From positions 1 through 44,162 of the forward strand of contig SFFL01000028.1 in assembly GCA_004557825.1 (NCBI GenBank): a stretch of DNA of 44,162 nt, written 5' to 3'. This DNA is from Bacteroidales bacterium (GTDB lineage Bacteria; Bacteroidota; Bacteroidia; Bacteroidales; Muribaculaceae). Below the pieces are notes generated by a model. The model made no database searches and was not told the origin of the DNA. It was given only the letters and a program-made list of their open reading frames with translations. Below are positions 7,184-16,263 of this stretch, one piece after another (the first letter of the stretch is position 1; each line of letters begins with the position of its first letter). A program made the translations under genes and the position numbers.

Positions 7184-9472
7184 ATGAATAAAAAATTAGT
7201 TGCAGCTGCAATGATTTCGGCTGCAGTAGGATGCAATCTAAATGCTTATGCGCAGGTGCAGCTCCGGCTTTCGGATCGCGCCGCTCTCAATACTATAGAA
7301 AATTCAATTAAAAAAGGTACATCTCTGAAAGCGGCCGCTGCCGACGAAGAGAGTTCGCTTAAAGCCCGTGCAAGGCGGCTCGCAGCGCCTGAACGCAGCG
7401 GTGCTGAATCGGTGCGTGCTCTTGTGTGCGTGCAGTCGGAAGATGTGCTTCCCACTCTCGAAGCCAAGGGCTTGAGCGTGGTGAGCGAGGCCGGAGGTGT
7501 TTACATCTGCGACGTTCCTGCCGACAAGGCCGAGGAGATAGCGGCGACAGAGGGTGTGACTTCGTTTGAGCTGAGCCGCCGACTGGCTCTCAATCTGAAT
7601 CGCGGCCGCAAATCCTCGTATGTCGATGAGGTCCACGGCGGTATAGATCTCCCCCTGAAGTACACCGGCAACGGCGTACTCGTGGGCATTTTCGACTCGG
7701 GTATCGATCCCAACCACATTGCATTCCTTGACGCTGACGGCAACAGCCGTGTAAAGGCTCTGTGGCGATTCACAGAGGAGACATCCGACGCTTTTCTCAC
7801 TCCCGATGAAATAGCTAATTTCACCGATGATGAATATGGCACCTCCTTCTCTTCGCTAAGTCACGGCACACATACTCTCGGCGTGCTCGCAGGCGGTTTT
7901 GCCAAGGCAGGTGATGACGATTACCGAGGCGTGGCCACCGGCTCCGACATCCTTGTCTGCGCCGGATACACTTCGCTGGCAAATGTGCTGCTGGGCGTGA
8001 AAAATATGCGCGACTATGCTGTGAAAGAAGGTAAACCTCTGGTGGTGAGCCTGTCGCTGGGTGAAAACGGCGGTCCGCACGACGGTACCGACCCCTTCAA
8101 CGTCGCTATTGATAATATCGTGGATAAAGACAACGTGCGCGTATTCTTCGCTTCCGGCAATGAGGCCGACACGGAGGGCGCCTGCGTGGGTACACTCGAT
8201 GCCGACGGCCGTTTCCGCACCTTGCTTTCGGGCGGTGAATATTTCACCGGCAACGGCGACTTCCGCACCCAGGCATACGGCGGCGTGGAGGTATATTCCG
8301 AGGATGATACTCCGCAGACTGTATATCTCGACATCATCGACCGCAACAAACCGAGCGGCATCATCAAGAGCTACAACGTTTCCACCGGAGATGTAGTGGC
8401 AATAAAGACTTCGGACTACCACAATGAGGAGGAAGACGGCTTCTCGGCAGAACTGCCTGTGGATGAGGATTTCTCGAAGTACTGGTCGCAGTCGTATCTC
8501 CTGGCTAATACAGCCAAACTGAAATCGGGCCGCAGCTGCACTGAGATCCTGCTCGATCTTGTAAGCAAAACTTCCACTTACGCAAACCGCTATTATTTCT
8601 CAATCCGTGTGGAAGGCACTCAGGGTAAGAAGGTTTACTGCTATGACCCGCTCGCACCCTATTATGTGAATACATTTATCTCGCGTAATATCACTGGATT
8701 CACCGATGCCACTACCGACGGCTCCATCAACAACCTTTCCACCGGCAAGAATGTAATGTCGGTCGGCGCATATAATTCCGGCGCTCCCAAGATTGTCCAG
8801 GCCGGATATGGCCGCGACGGCGAGGTGGCTTACTTCTCGTCGTGGGGTAAGTTGGCCGATGGCCGCGTGCTCCCGCATATCCTCGCCCCCGGTAGCTTCG
8901 TAGTATCGGCAATGTCGCAGTATGTTGTCGACAGCCCGCTCTACGATTACTACTTTTACGACCAGATCCCGAAGGTCTACGGCGTGGAGAAAGATGGTAA
9001 GAAATATTACTGGACCGAAATGCAAGGTTCCTCGCAGGCCGCTCCCTTTATGGCCGGTGTGGCTGCGCTGTGGCTTGAAGCCAATCCCGACCTGACTATC
9101 GCCGATATTATCGACGTGGCGCAGAAGACTTCCGACTCGTCGACCGGCGGTTATGAGAATGCAGGTGCTTCCGGCAAGGTGAATGCCTACGAAGGCATCA
9201 AGGAGGTGCTTCGCAGAAGTGCCATAGCCAATGTGGCTGCCGATGGCGACAAGGCTCTGATTGTCACTCCGGCAGCCGACGGCTATACGGTATTCTTCCC
9301 CGGCGAGGGCGCTGTGAAGGCCGAGCTTTTCGACCTCGGCGGCCGCTGCGTTGCCGTGGCTGAAGGAGCAGGTGAAACAACCCTCAGCACCGCCGGCGTT
9401 ACCCCCGGTGTTTATCTCCTCCGTGCAGCAGCCGGTAGTGCGGCCACCTCTGTGAAGGTTACCGTAAAATGA
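7184..9472 (+). CDS. secreted S8 (subtilisin-like) serine peptidase with T9SS-like C-terminal tail
   Basis: The start is the ATG at 7184, because it gives a clean signal peptide (MNKKLVAAAM..., cleavage after NAYA); the open frame extends 18 codons further upstream. The 762-residue product has an N-terminal inhibitor-like segment, then the S8 catalytic triad: Asp in IFDSGIDPNH (about residue 171), His in SHGTHTLG (227) and Ser in GSSQAAPF (617). The oxyanion Asn is in ASGNEAD (326). A beta-rich insert of roughly 270 residues separates Asn and Ser. The last 80 residues (KAELFDLGGRCVAV...GVYLLRA...KVTVK) look like a type A sorting domain of the type IX secretion system, suggesting surface delivery. 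The stop codon overlaps the start of a second S8 protease. Confidence 0.88.
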   Translation: MNKKLVAAAMISAAVGCNLNAYAQVQLRLSDRAALNTIENSIKKGTSLKAAAADEESSLKARARRLAAPERSGAESVRALVCVQSEDVLPTLEAKGLSVVSEAGGVYICDVPADKAEEIAATEGVTSFELSRRLALNLNRGRKSSYVDEVHGGIDLPLKYTGNGVLVGIFDSGIDPNHIAFLDADGNSRVKALWRFTEETSDAFLTPDEIANFTDDEYGTSFSSLSHGTHTLGVLAGGFAKAGDDDYRGVATGSDILVCAGYTSLANVLLGVKNMRDYAVKEGKPLVVSLSLGENGGPHDGTDPFNVAIDNIVDKDNVRVFFASGNEADTEGACVGTLDADGRFRTLLSGGEYFTGNGDFRTQAYGGVEVYSEDDTPQTVYLDIIDRNKPSGIIKSYNVSTGDVVAIKTSDYHNEEEDGFSAELPVDEDFSKYWSQSYLLANTAKLKSGRSCTEILLDLVSKTSTYANRYYFSIRVEGTQGKKVYCYDPLAPYYVNTFISRNITGFTDATTDGSINNLSTGKNVMSVGAYNSGAPKIVQAGYGRDGEVAYFSSWGKLADGRVLPHILAPGSFVVSAMSQYVVDSPLYDYYFYDQIPKVYGVEKDGKKYYWTEMQGSSQAAPFMAGVAALWLEANPDLTIADIIDVAQKTSDSSTGGYENAGASGKVNAYEGIKEVLRRSAIANVAADGDKALIVTPAADGYTVFFPGEGAVKAELFDLGGRCVAVAEGAGETTLSTAGVTPGVYLLRAAAGSAATSVKVTVK

Positions 9473-11691
9473 TTTTTAGACAGAAATTTACTCTCTGCAT
9501 AATCGCTTCGGTGCTTACAGGCGCCGGAGCGATTTGTGCTCGTGTGGTGTCGCCTGCGCTCACGCTGCATCAGATGGCGGAGCGAACCGGCGCTCTTTCC
9601 CGCGCCAAAATGCGGGCTGCGAATGGAGTTATCGGCGCTCCGTCGGCTGCCTCCGATGGTGCGATGCAGACGCCGGTGTATATTCCGATGATTGTGCGGC
9701 TTTCATCTCCTGATGCTGCTCTGCCTGAGGGAGTTGTTGAGCTACGCCGCAGAGCTGATATGGCGCTGGCGTATGTGCCTTCCGACCTTGTGAGCCGACT
9801 GGAGACGGGAGGCAATGTGGCAAGGCTCGAGGGTGGCATGCCGCGTACGCTCAGCCTCGACAAAGCCCGGACTTTCACCGGCTACGATGCTGTAGCTGCC
9901 GGAAAGGGTCTTCCCCGAATCTATGATGGCGAGGGAGTGATTGCCGGATTTTCTGATATGGGGTTTGACCCGTTGCATCCGGAATTTAGCAATGAGAGGG
10001 ACGGATCGCTGCGTGTGAAAATTCTGCACCATTACGGTAACTCGCCCGACGAAATCCGCAAGGCGGATTCCCCGGAGGAGGTTGCGGCGTTTGTGACTGA
10101 CAACCCCGATGAAAAGCATGCTACCCATGTGGCCGGAATTATGGCAGGGAGTTTCACCGGCAACCAATACTACGGTATAGCGCCCGGAGCGGAGATTGCA
10201 GCGACCACCAGCAACCTCTACGACGCCACGATGCTGGCCGGTATGGAAGATATCATCGACTATGCCCGCGCCGAGGGGAAGCCGGCAGTAATCAATCTGT
10301 CGGTAAACAGTGCTATAGGCGCCCACGACGGCACGTCGCTGTTTAGCCGGTATGCCTCGCTCTTAGGCGAAGAAGCGGTAATCTGTATTGCGGCCGGTAA
10401 TTCGGGCGTGCAGTCGGGCTATTTCCGTGTCACTCTCGACGGCGATACGCCGGTGAATGCCGGACTTATAGATGTGCCATCGTGGAATACGTGGTATGTG
10501 CACGGATATGCCGACTTCTGGAGCCGCGATGCCTCCACATTCTCGGTGGGTATCGTGGTTGAGGATAGCCAGAGCGACGAAATCCTCTATCGGGAATGGT
10601 TTCCGGAAATCAGCGACGACGCTCCGGAAATGACGTATGTGATTGCATCGGATGCGTCATATCTGAATGGTATTGGAAGCGATACAAAGTCGCGCGTGAG
10701 TGAAGGGCTGAAAGTATACCTCGACGGCACCGTGGCTCTTTCGTCGGAGATTAATCCGGAAAACGGACGCTTCAATCTTTTATTGCGGGTAGATACGGAG
10801 AATCATCCGCTCGAAGGTGAAGCGAACGGCGAGGTGAAACTATCCAATAAATATAGAGTCGGATTTATGCTGCGCGGCCGCGCCGGTCAGGTTATAACCG
10901 GTTGGACCGACGAGCAGACAAGATTCTCTAACCCCAAGGATAAGCCTTCCACCATGTATATCGGTGCCAATGGGTGCATAAATGATATGATTACAGGCGA
11001 TGGTGTGATCGGCGTGGGAGCTATGACCACGCGCAATCAGTGGCCGCTGGCCGCTGGCACGACTGCTACGTCGGAATACTCGGTGGGCGATATGGCTTCG
11101 TTCTCGTCGTACTATACAGGGATGAATCTACCCGACATTGCGGCTCCCGGTGCGCATCTTGTGTCGGCTCTTTCGCGTCCGTATCTTGAAAAGCATCCTG
11201 AATATCAGCAATATGTGTCGGCAGAACAGGAAGTGGATGGCGTGAAGTACAGCTGGTTTGCGGATTGCGGCACGTCGATGGCTACGCCCTATGTGGTTGG
11301 CGTTTGCGCCCTTATGCTCCAGGCCAATCCGGAGCTGACACCGGCTCAGGTGAAACAGATACTCCTCTCCACCGCCACCGCGCCCACCGTAAACGCCAAC
11401 AATCCCCGCTGGGGTAAAGGTATGCTCAATAGCTATGCGGCTGTGGCGGAAGCGGTCAGGCTGAGCGGCATCGACAATGTCAGCGCCGCGGAGGATGGAT
11501 CGGATGATGCAATGCTCCGCCGAATACTTCGCGGGGTGACTGACGTACAGGAACTTGCCGATGCTATGCGCGAATGTGCGGAGCTGGAAGTGTATGATAT
11601 GTCGGGGTGCCGCCTCGCGCCGGGCACGCTTACTCCCGGATTTCTGCTCTGCCGACTTGGCTCTGCTGCCCGGAAGATTGCCCTTAGATAA
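9469..11691 (+). CDS. second secreted S8 serine peptidase, divergent paralogue
   Basis: The ATG overlaps the previous stop (ATGA), indicating translational coupling. The 740-residue protein has a signal peptide (about 24 residues). Its S8 triad is Asp163 in FSDMGFDPLHPEF, His217 in KHATHVAGI and Ser603 in CGTSMATPYVVG; Asn311 lies in AAGNSG. The Asp motif is D-M-G instead of the usual D-S/T-G, and His sits in H-A-T-H instead of H-G-T-H, so the site is unusual but complete. The C-terminus (LEVYDMSGCRLAPG...GFLLCRLG) resembles a shortened sorting tail like that of its neighbour. The shared layout points to an old tandem duplication with divergence. Target and partner are unknown. Confidence 0.85.
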   Translation: MIFRQKFTLCIIASVLTGAGAICARVVSPALTLHQMAERTGALSRAKMRAANGVIGAPSAASDGAMQTPVYIPMIVRLSSPDAALPEGVVELRRRADMALAYVPSDLVSRLETGGNVARLEGGMPRTLSLDKARTFTGYDAVAAGKGLPRIYDGEGVIAGFSDMGFDPLHPEFSNERDGSLRVKILHHYGNSPDEIRKADSPEEVAAFVTDNPDEKHATHVAGIMAGSFTGNQYYGIAPGAEIAATTSNLYDATMLAGMEDIIDYARAEGKPAVINLSVNSAIGAHDGTSLFSRYASLLGEEAVICIAAGNSGVQSGYFRVTLDGDTPVNAGLIDVPSWNTWYVHGYADFWSRDASTFSVGIVVEDSQSDEILYREWFPEISDDAPEMTYVIASDASYLNGIGSDTKSRVSEGLKVYLDGTVALSSEINPENGRFNLLLRVDTENHPLEGEANGEVKLSNKYRVGFMLRGRAGQVITGWTDEQTRFSNPKDKPSTMYIGANGCINDMITGDGVIGVGAMTTRNQWPLAAGTTATSEYSVGDMASFSSYYTGMNLPDIAAPGAHLVSALSRPYLEKHPEYQQYVSAEQEVDGVKYSWFADCGTSMATPYVVGVCALMLQANPELTPAQVKQILLSTATAPTVNANNPRWGKGMLNSYAAVAEAVRLSGIDNVSAAEDGSDDAMLRRILRGVTDVQELADAMRECAELEVYDMSGCRLAPGTLTPGFLLCRLGSAARKIALR

Positions 11692-12190
11692 TCCCTGAAT
11701 CTGTGGGAAATGCAGCGTGGCCGAAGCGGCAGACCGAAGCTCCTAAAAGAAGCGTCTGAAAGATGCTCCTAAAAAAGCGCCCGATCGAATCGCCGGACCG
11801 AAGCTCTTGCCCGAAACGGCTGAAAGATGTGTCTGAAAAAGAGAACGCCCCCACCGGAGGGTGGAGGCGGGAGAGAAGGTAATCTTGCGAGTCAAGTTTT
11901 CAGGCTTTTTTCAAAACGCCAGTACAATGCCTTCTCTTTGTGATTAAAACATCGTCGCCGGATATAAGGTTCACGGAGCGTGCATTTTTTGTAAGAAATA
12001 GCAGTGGTTAGCAATCTGGCGATGTTGATTAAAAATAATTAGCGAAAAAGTTGCTTATTTTAGTTTTTTTTCGTTTCTTTGCGGAAGAATTCAAAATGTA
12101 AAGCAATCATTAATAGCTTCATCCGAGCCGGATGTTCTCGGATTTTGCTTAGAATCAGTAAAAACATTTAAATAGTAACTATAATTAGAG
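11692..12190. other. gene-free spacer with degenerate direct repeats
   Basis: No credible coding region is seen. GACCGAAGCTC occurs at 11732-11742 and 11796-11806, and CTGAAAGATG at 11756-11765 and 11820-11829, giving two degenerate copies of a roughly 64-nt unit. A short hairpin (CCCCCACCGG/AGGGTGGAGGCGGG) lies near 11848-11870. The 3' part from about 12030 is AT-rich and should contain the promoter of the following lipoprotein gene, but no clean TAnnTTTG element is present. Confidence 0.5.
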
Positions 12191-12946
12191 ATGAAAAAAT
12201 CATTTTTCAAAAATCTGTTCCTCTCGGCTATGGTTTTGTCAGCAGGCTTCGTGGTAAGCTCTTGTGGCGATGACGACGAGGACCCGGTAGCAGGGATTGT
12301 AAAACGTGATGTGACTGTAGGTTATACTATGAATCTTGGCCTTGGCTCCTATGCTTCCAATGATACTTATGTAGGTGTGGTTGAAAACGTGGCCGGTGTA
12401 GGTCAGGTGTTCACAGCACTTCACCCCGGTGAAGTCACAATTGCAGGCAATAACGAGTGCCAGTATCATTTCACCGTTACATCTGCCGTAGCAAATCCTT
12501 TCGGCACAATCAGCACCGCCTGGGGTTCGAGCTTCGACGCTATCCTTAAGTCGCTTCAGCTGACTGAAGGAATGGAAGGTGTAGACAAGGCTAATGGTAA
12601 AATCGTGGTTGAGTCAGGCAAGGATGCAAGCAAAATCACATACACTTATATTTTCATTAAAGACACATACCAGCACCTGGAAATCGCCTTCAACCTTGCT
12701 GCAATCGACAAGAATGAGACTGCTGCCAAAAATACTATCCTCAAATATATGTCGACGAACTTCAACTATGATCCTACCGGCTACGATGAGGAAACAGGCA
12801 CCGCTGTATGGGCACAGGGCATTTATGGTCGCTGCTTCAATCAGGCTACTCTTGACAAGGCTAACACAGTCTTCCAGATTGTGAATGCTCCCGAAGGCTC
12901 AGAATACGCTCTGGTTGCCAATTACTACAACGCCCGCACCATCTGA
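12191..12946 (+). CDS. lipoprotein of unknown function
   Basis: The 251-residue protein has a lipoprotein signal peptide ending in VVSSC, followed directly by Gly and a run of acidic residues (GDDDEDP). That is the pattern of Bacteroidota lipoproteins exported to the cell surface. The mature part is rich in Thr, Tyr, Asn and small residues with alternating hydrophobics, consistent with a beta-sheet domain. I do not recognise a family. It stands alone, with its own long upstream spacer and a strong hairpin terminator about 90 nt downstream. Surface location is inferred from the signal. Confidence 0.75.
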   Translation: MKKSFFKNLFLSAMVLSAGFVVSSCGDDDEDPVAGIVKRDVTVGYTMNLGLGSYASNDTYVGVVENVAGVGQVFTALHPGEVTIAGNNECQYHFTVTSAVANPFGTISTAWGSSFDAILKSLQLTEGMEGVDKANGKIVVESGKDASKITYTYIFIKDTYQHLEIAFNLAAIDKNETAAKNTILKYMSTNFNYDPTGYDEETGTAVWAQGIYGRCFNQATLDKANTVFQIVNAPEGSEYALVANYYNARTI

Positions 12947-13032
12947 TATTCTCCAACAAACCGAACTATCTGATATTCCCCGGGAATCTCACTCATCTGG
13001 GTTCCTTCAGGAATATCTCCATAAATCCCCAT

Positions 13033-13071
13033 AAAAAACCGGCCTCCTGCAATCCAGGAGGCCGGTTTTTT
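13033..13071. terminator. bidirectional rho-independent terminator
   Basis: A perfect 17-bp stem (13033-13049 with 13055-13071) and 5-nt loop, with A6 on one side and T6 on the other, so it can end transcription from both directions: the lipoprotein gene (+) and the FKBP-led minus-strand transcript. Confidence 0.9.
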
Positions 13072-13103
13072 ATGGCGCTATCGCATACAGGACTGCACCC
13101 TAA

Positions 13104-13160
13104 GATGGTGCCTTCGCATGCTGCGCGGCGGCACTTTGATGGCGCCTTCGCAGGCTGCGC
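13104..13160. repeat. pair of 23-nt direct repeats
   Basis: GATGGTGCCTTCGCATGCTG... at 13104-13126 recurs at 13138-13160 with two mismatches. The array abuts the inverted-repeat element at 13175 in a gene-free stretch (12947-13366). Confidence 0.6.
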
Positions 13161-13174
13161 TATAAAATAAAGGC

Positions 13175-13315
13175 GTATCAAAATATAAAATAACGTATCA
13201 GCTTGTAGGGACGCACCCAAGGTGCGTCCGCAATATTAATTGATTATCAATTGTTTATGCGGACGCACCTTGGGTGCGTCCCTACACAATGATACGTCGT
13301 GAGCTATTTTGATAC
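13175..13315. repeat. 141-bp inverted-repeat (palindromic) intergenic element
   Basis: Arms 13175-13232 and 13258-13315 are each exactly 58 nt and align without gaps as reverse complements. The inner 29 nt are perfect, and outer blocks GTATCAAAATA and GTATCA are conserved around a few variable bases. Each inner arm is itself a hairpin (GGACGCACC-CAA-GGTGCGTCC). The 25-nt centre is AT-rich. It encodes nothing. The form fits a MITE- or REP/REPIN-like element; a transcribed copy would fold into a long stem. Confidence 0.85.
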
Positions 13316-13366
13316 AGTCTCATTTATACGATTTATACGATTTGTCCGCTTACTTTGAGGGGCGCG

Positions 13367-13942
13367 TTATTCGGGCTGGATCTCGTAGGAGGGGATGTCG
13401 AGAAGACGCATATTGAAGCGGAGCGCGGAGTAGGGAGGGATTAGTGAGCTGGCTGTGGAGGAGCCGTAGGCCAGCTGGTAGGGAATCACGATTTCCACGG
13501 TGTCCATTACGTGCATATTCTGCAGCGCCAACTGCCAACCCTCGATTACACCGTTAACGGCCAGTGTAGTGCCGTTGGTGCTGGTGGAGTCTGCATCGAA
13601 TACCTGGTAGGCGAAGTTGCGCCCCACATAGCGTGTGGCTACAGTGGAGGTATAGAGCGGCACAAGGTTTTCGGCAGTCTCAGAGCGGTCGTTAAACCAA
13701 TGGATGAGGATGTAGCTATTGATATTCCATGGTGCTGTGAGACGCTGGAAGTAGGGTGTGCCGTCGGGATTGGTGCGAGCCTCCTCCTGGTTGACCCAGG
13801 TGATGTTGCCTTCGCGGTACTCGGCATATTTGTCCCAGGTGGTGCGGGAGTTGTCTTCGTCCTTGTCGTCGTCATCGCCGCAAGAGCTTAGGATTGGGGC
13901 GGCAAGGAGTAGAGCGGATATGTAAAAGAAGAATTTGCGCAT
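13367..13942 (-). CDS. FKBP-type peptidyl-prolyl isomerase, lipoprotein
   Basis: The 191-residue protein has a lipobox ILSSC followed by an acidic run, so it is an exported lipoprotein. The C-terminal 80 residues carry the FKBP pattern: NGVIEGWQLALQNM, DTVEIVIPYQLAYGSS, then IPPYSALRFNMRLLDI. These match the family's VIxGWxxAL, IPxxLAYG and IPPxSxLxFxVEL signatures. It would catalyse proline cis-trans isomerisation of exported proteins. The region between signal and FKBP domain (about 25-110) has no domain I recognise. It is preceded by lemA with 12 nt between them, so the two are probably co-transcribed. Confidence 0.85.
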   Translation of the reverse strand: MRKFFFYISALLLAAPILSSCGDDDDKDEDNSRTTWDKYAEYREGNITWVNQEEARTNPDGTPYFQRLTAPWNINSYILIHWFNDRSETAENLVPLYTSTVATRYVGRNFAYQVFDADSTSTNGTTLAVNGVIEGWQLALQNMHVMDTVEIVIPYQLAYGSSTASSLIPPYSALRFNMRLLDIPSYEIQPE

Positions 13943-13954
13943 TGTCAGATGTGG

Positions 13955-14557
13955 TTAAAACTCAACTTTCGGGGCGTGCTGAGCACCTTCGTCGGCCTTG
14001 AACATCGGTTTGGCCTGGAAGCTGAAAATCGAAGCCCAGATGTTGCCGGGGAAGCGAAGCACCTTGTTGTTGTAAGTCTGAACTACTTCATTGTAGCGCT
14101 TGCGCTCAGTGGAGATGCGGTTCTCGGTGGATTCGAGCTGGGCCTGCAGGCTCAGGAAGTTGGTGTTGGCCTTCAGTTCGGGATAAGCCTCGTGCACGGC
14201 GTTGACATAGATGTCGAGTGCGCTTTTGAGCTTCGACTGAGCTGCCTGATACTGCTCGATGTTGGCCTGGGCCGAGTCGGCGGGAATCTCGTTGGCGGCG
14301 TTGTAGGCCTGTGAGAGTCCGGCTCGTGCGTCGGTGACGTTCTGAAGTGTTGACGACTCGTGCGACGCATAGCCCTTGACTGTGCTGACAAGGTTGGGAA
14401 TCAGATCGGCGCGGCGCTGATACTGGTTTTCTACCTGTCCCCACTGGGTCTGCACTGCCTGATCGGCGGTGACAAGGCCGTTGTAGCTGCATCCTCCGGC
14501 AAAGAGGAAGATTAGCAGTACGGCTATGACGATGGCGATGATTGTTCCTTTTTTCAT
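13955..14557 (-). CDS. lemA: LemA family protein
   Basis: The 200-residue protein starts with a single transmembrane helix (IIAIVIAVLLIFLFAGG), then the LemA core: YNGLVTADQAVQTQWGQVENQYQRR, DLIPNLVSTVKGYASHE and a long helical section rich in Gln/Ala ending in NNKVLRFPGNIWA. LemA proteins form membrane-anchored helical bundles of unclear function. It lies between glyS (47 nt upstream) and the FKBP gene (12 nt downstream). A cysteine follows the helix (GGCSYNG), so lipidation is possible but not certain. Confidence 0.9.
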   Translation of the reverse strand: MKKGTIIAIVIAVLLIFLFAGGCSYNGLVTADQAVQTQWGQVENQYQRRADLIPNLVSTVKGYASHESSTLQNVTDARAGLSQAYNAANEIPADSAQANIEQYQAAQSKLKSALDIYVNAVHEAYPELKANTNFLSLQAQLESTENRISTERKRYNEVVQTYNNKVLRFPGNIWASIFSFQAKPMFKADEGAQHAPKVEF

Positions 14558-14604
14558 TGTATGGAAGAGGGAAGATTTTACTGTTAGTGATAGCCGGTAT
14601 TCGT

Positions 14605-16149
14605 TCAGGCAAGCTTGCGCAGAAGTGAGTTGAGCGAAACGCGGTCGTGGATGAGAGCGTGGAGGTCGGCAACGTTTACGCGGGTCTGCTTCATGGAGTC
14701 GCGCTCACGCAGAGTTACGGTGTTGTCCTCGAGGGTCTGGTGGTCGACGGTGATGCAGAACGGGGTGCCGATGGCATCCTGACGGCGATAGCGCTTGCCA
14801 ATCGACTCCTTCTCCTCATAGTGAGTGTTGAAGTCGAACTTGAGGTCGTTGACAATCTCGCGGGCTTTTTCAGGCAGCCCGTCTTTGCGAACCAGGGGAA
14901 GCACGGCGCACTTCACGGGGGCGAGGGCTTCGGGCAGATGGAGCACCACGCGGGTGTCGCCGCCTTCGAGGGCTTGCTCCTCGTAGCTTGAGCAGAGCAC
15001 GCTCAGGAACATACGGTCTACGCCGATTGAAGTTTCGATGACGTATGGGGTGTAGCTTTCGTTAAGCTCGGGGTCGAAATATTCGATCTTCTTGCCGGAG
15101 AACTTGGCGTGCTGCGAGAGGTCGAAATTGGTGCGGGAGTGTATGCCTTCCACTTCCTTGAAGCCGAAGGGCATCTGGAATTCGATGTCGGTGGCGGCGT
15201 TGGCGTAGTGAGCGAGCTTCTCGTGGTCGTGGAAGCGGTATTTCTCGTCGCCGAGGCCAAGAGCCTTGTGCCATTTCAGACGAGTTTCCTTCCATTTCTT
15301 GAAGTACTCCATTTCCGAGCCGGGGCGCACGAAGAACTGCATTTCCATCTGCTCAAATTCGCGCATACGGAAGATGAACTGGCGGGCTACAATCTCGTTG
15401 CGGAAGGCTTTACCGATCTGGGCGATACCGAAGGGGATGCGCATACGGCCGGTCTTCTGCACGTTGAGGTAGTTGACGAAGATGCCCTGAGCGGTCTCCG
15501 GGCGGAGATATACGGTCATCGAACCGTCGGCTGTGGAGCCCATCTCGGTTTTGAACATAAGGTTGAACTGGCGAACTTCCGTCCAGTTGCGGGTGCCGCT
15601 TACGGGGTCAACAATCTCCTCGTCGATGATAATCTGGCGAAGCTCGTCGAGGTTGTTGTCGTTCATAGCCTTGGCGAAACGCTCGTGGAGGGCGTCGCGT
15701 TTTGCGGCATGTTCAAGTACACGGGGGTTGGTCTGGCGGAACATAGCTTCGTCGAAAGAGTCGCCGAAGCGCTTTGCGGCTTTCTTAACCTCCTTGTCGA
15801 TTTTCTCATCGTATTTAGCAATCTGGTCTTCGATAAGCACGTCGGCGCGGTAGCGCTTCTTTGAGTCGCGGTTGTCAATCAGCGGGTCGTTGAAAGCGTC
15901 GACGTGGCCCGAAGCTTTCCAGATGGTGGGGTGCATAAATATGGCTGAGTCGATGCCCACGATGTTCTCGTGGAGGAGGGTCATAGCCTCCCACCAGTAG
16001 CGCTTGATGTTGTTTTTGAGTTCTACGCCGTTCTGACCGTAGTCGTAAACGGCCGAAAGACCATCATATATTTCAGAGGACTGAAAGACAAAACCGTATT
16101 CCTTGGCGTGTGAAACGATTTTCTTAAAGACATCTTCTTGCTGTGCCAT
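14605..16149 (-). CDS. glyS: glycyl-tRNA synthetase (single-chain, dimeric type)
   Basis: The 514-residue protein begins with KKIVSHAKEYGFVFQSSEIYDGL, as in the alpha2-type GlyRS of bacteria and eukaryotes. Class II features are visible: the RPETAQGIFVNY strand, motif 2 in GKAFRNEI...FRMREFEQMEMQFF, and motif 3 in SIGVDRMFL, followed by an anticodon-binding domain (APVKCAVLPLV to the end). It charges tRNA-Gly with glycine in the cytoplasm. Length is normal. A candidate -7 element (TAAATTTG) lies 51 nt upstream. Confidence 0.95.
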   Translation of the reverse strand: MAQQEDVFKKIVSHAKEYGFVFQSSEIYDGLSAVYDYGQNGVELKNNIKRYWWEAMTLLHENIVGIDSAIFMHPTIWKASGHVDAFNDPLIDNRDSKKRYRADVLIEDQIAKYDEKIDKEVKKAAKRFGDSFDEAMFRQTNPRVLEHAAKRDALHERFAKAMNDNNLDELRQIIIDEEIVDPVSGTRNWTEVRQFNLMFKTEMGSTADGSMTVYLRPETAQGIFVNYLNVQKTGRMRIPFGIAQIGKAFRNEIVARQFIFRMREFEQMEMQFFVRPGSEMEYFKKWKETRLKWHKALGLGDEKYRFHDHEKLAHYANAATDIEFQMPFGFKEVEGIHSRTNFDLSQHAKFSGKKIEYFDPELNESYTPYVIETSIGVDRMFLSVLCSSYEEQALEGGDTRVVLHLPEALAPVKCAVLPLVRKDGLPEKAREIVNDLKFDFNTHYEEKESIGKRYRRQDAIGTPFCITVDHQTLEDNTVTLRERDSMKQTRVNVADLHALIHDRVSLNSLLRKLA

Positions 16150-16199
16150 AGTTGGGGATGAATATTCAATTAAAAATATAATACGTAGTTTTCAAGCTA

Positions 16200-16207
16200 C
16201 AAATTTA
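16200..16207 (-). promoter_or_regulatory. candidate -7 promoter element for glyS
   Basis: Minus-strand TAAATTTG fits TAnnTTTG, 51 nt ahead of the glyS start codon. No TTTG is found at standard spacing. Confidence 0.4.
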
Positions 16208-16263
16208 AGCATTTTTCTGCTAATAGCCCTGTGTGCGGAGGCGAAATTTACAAGTAATTACAA

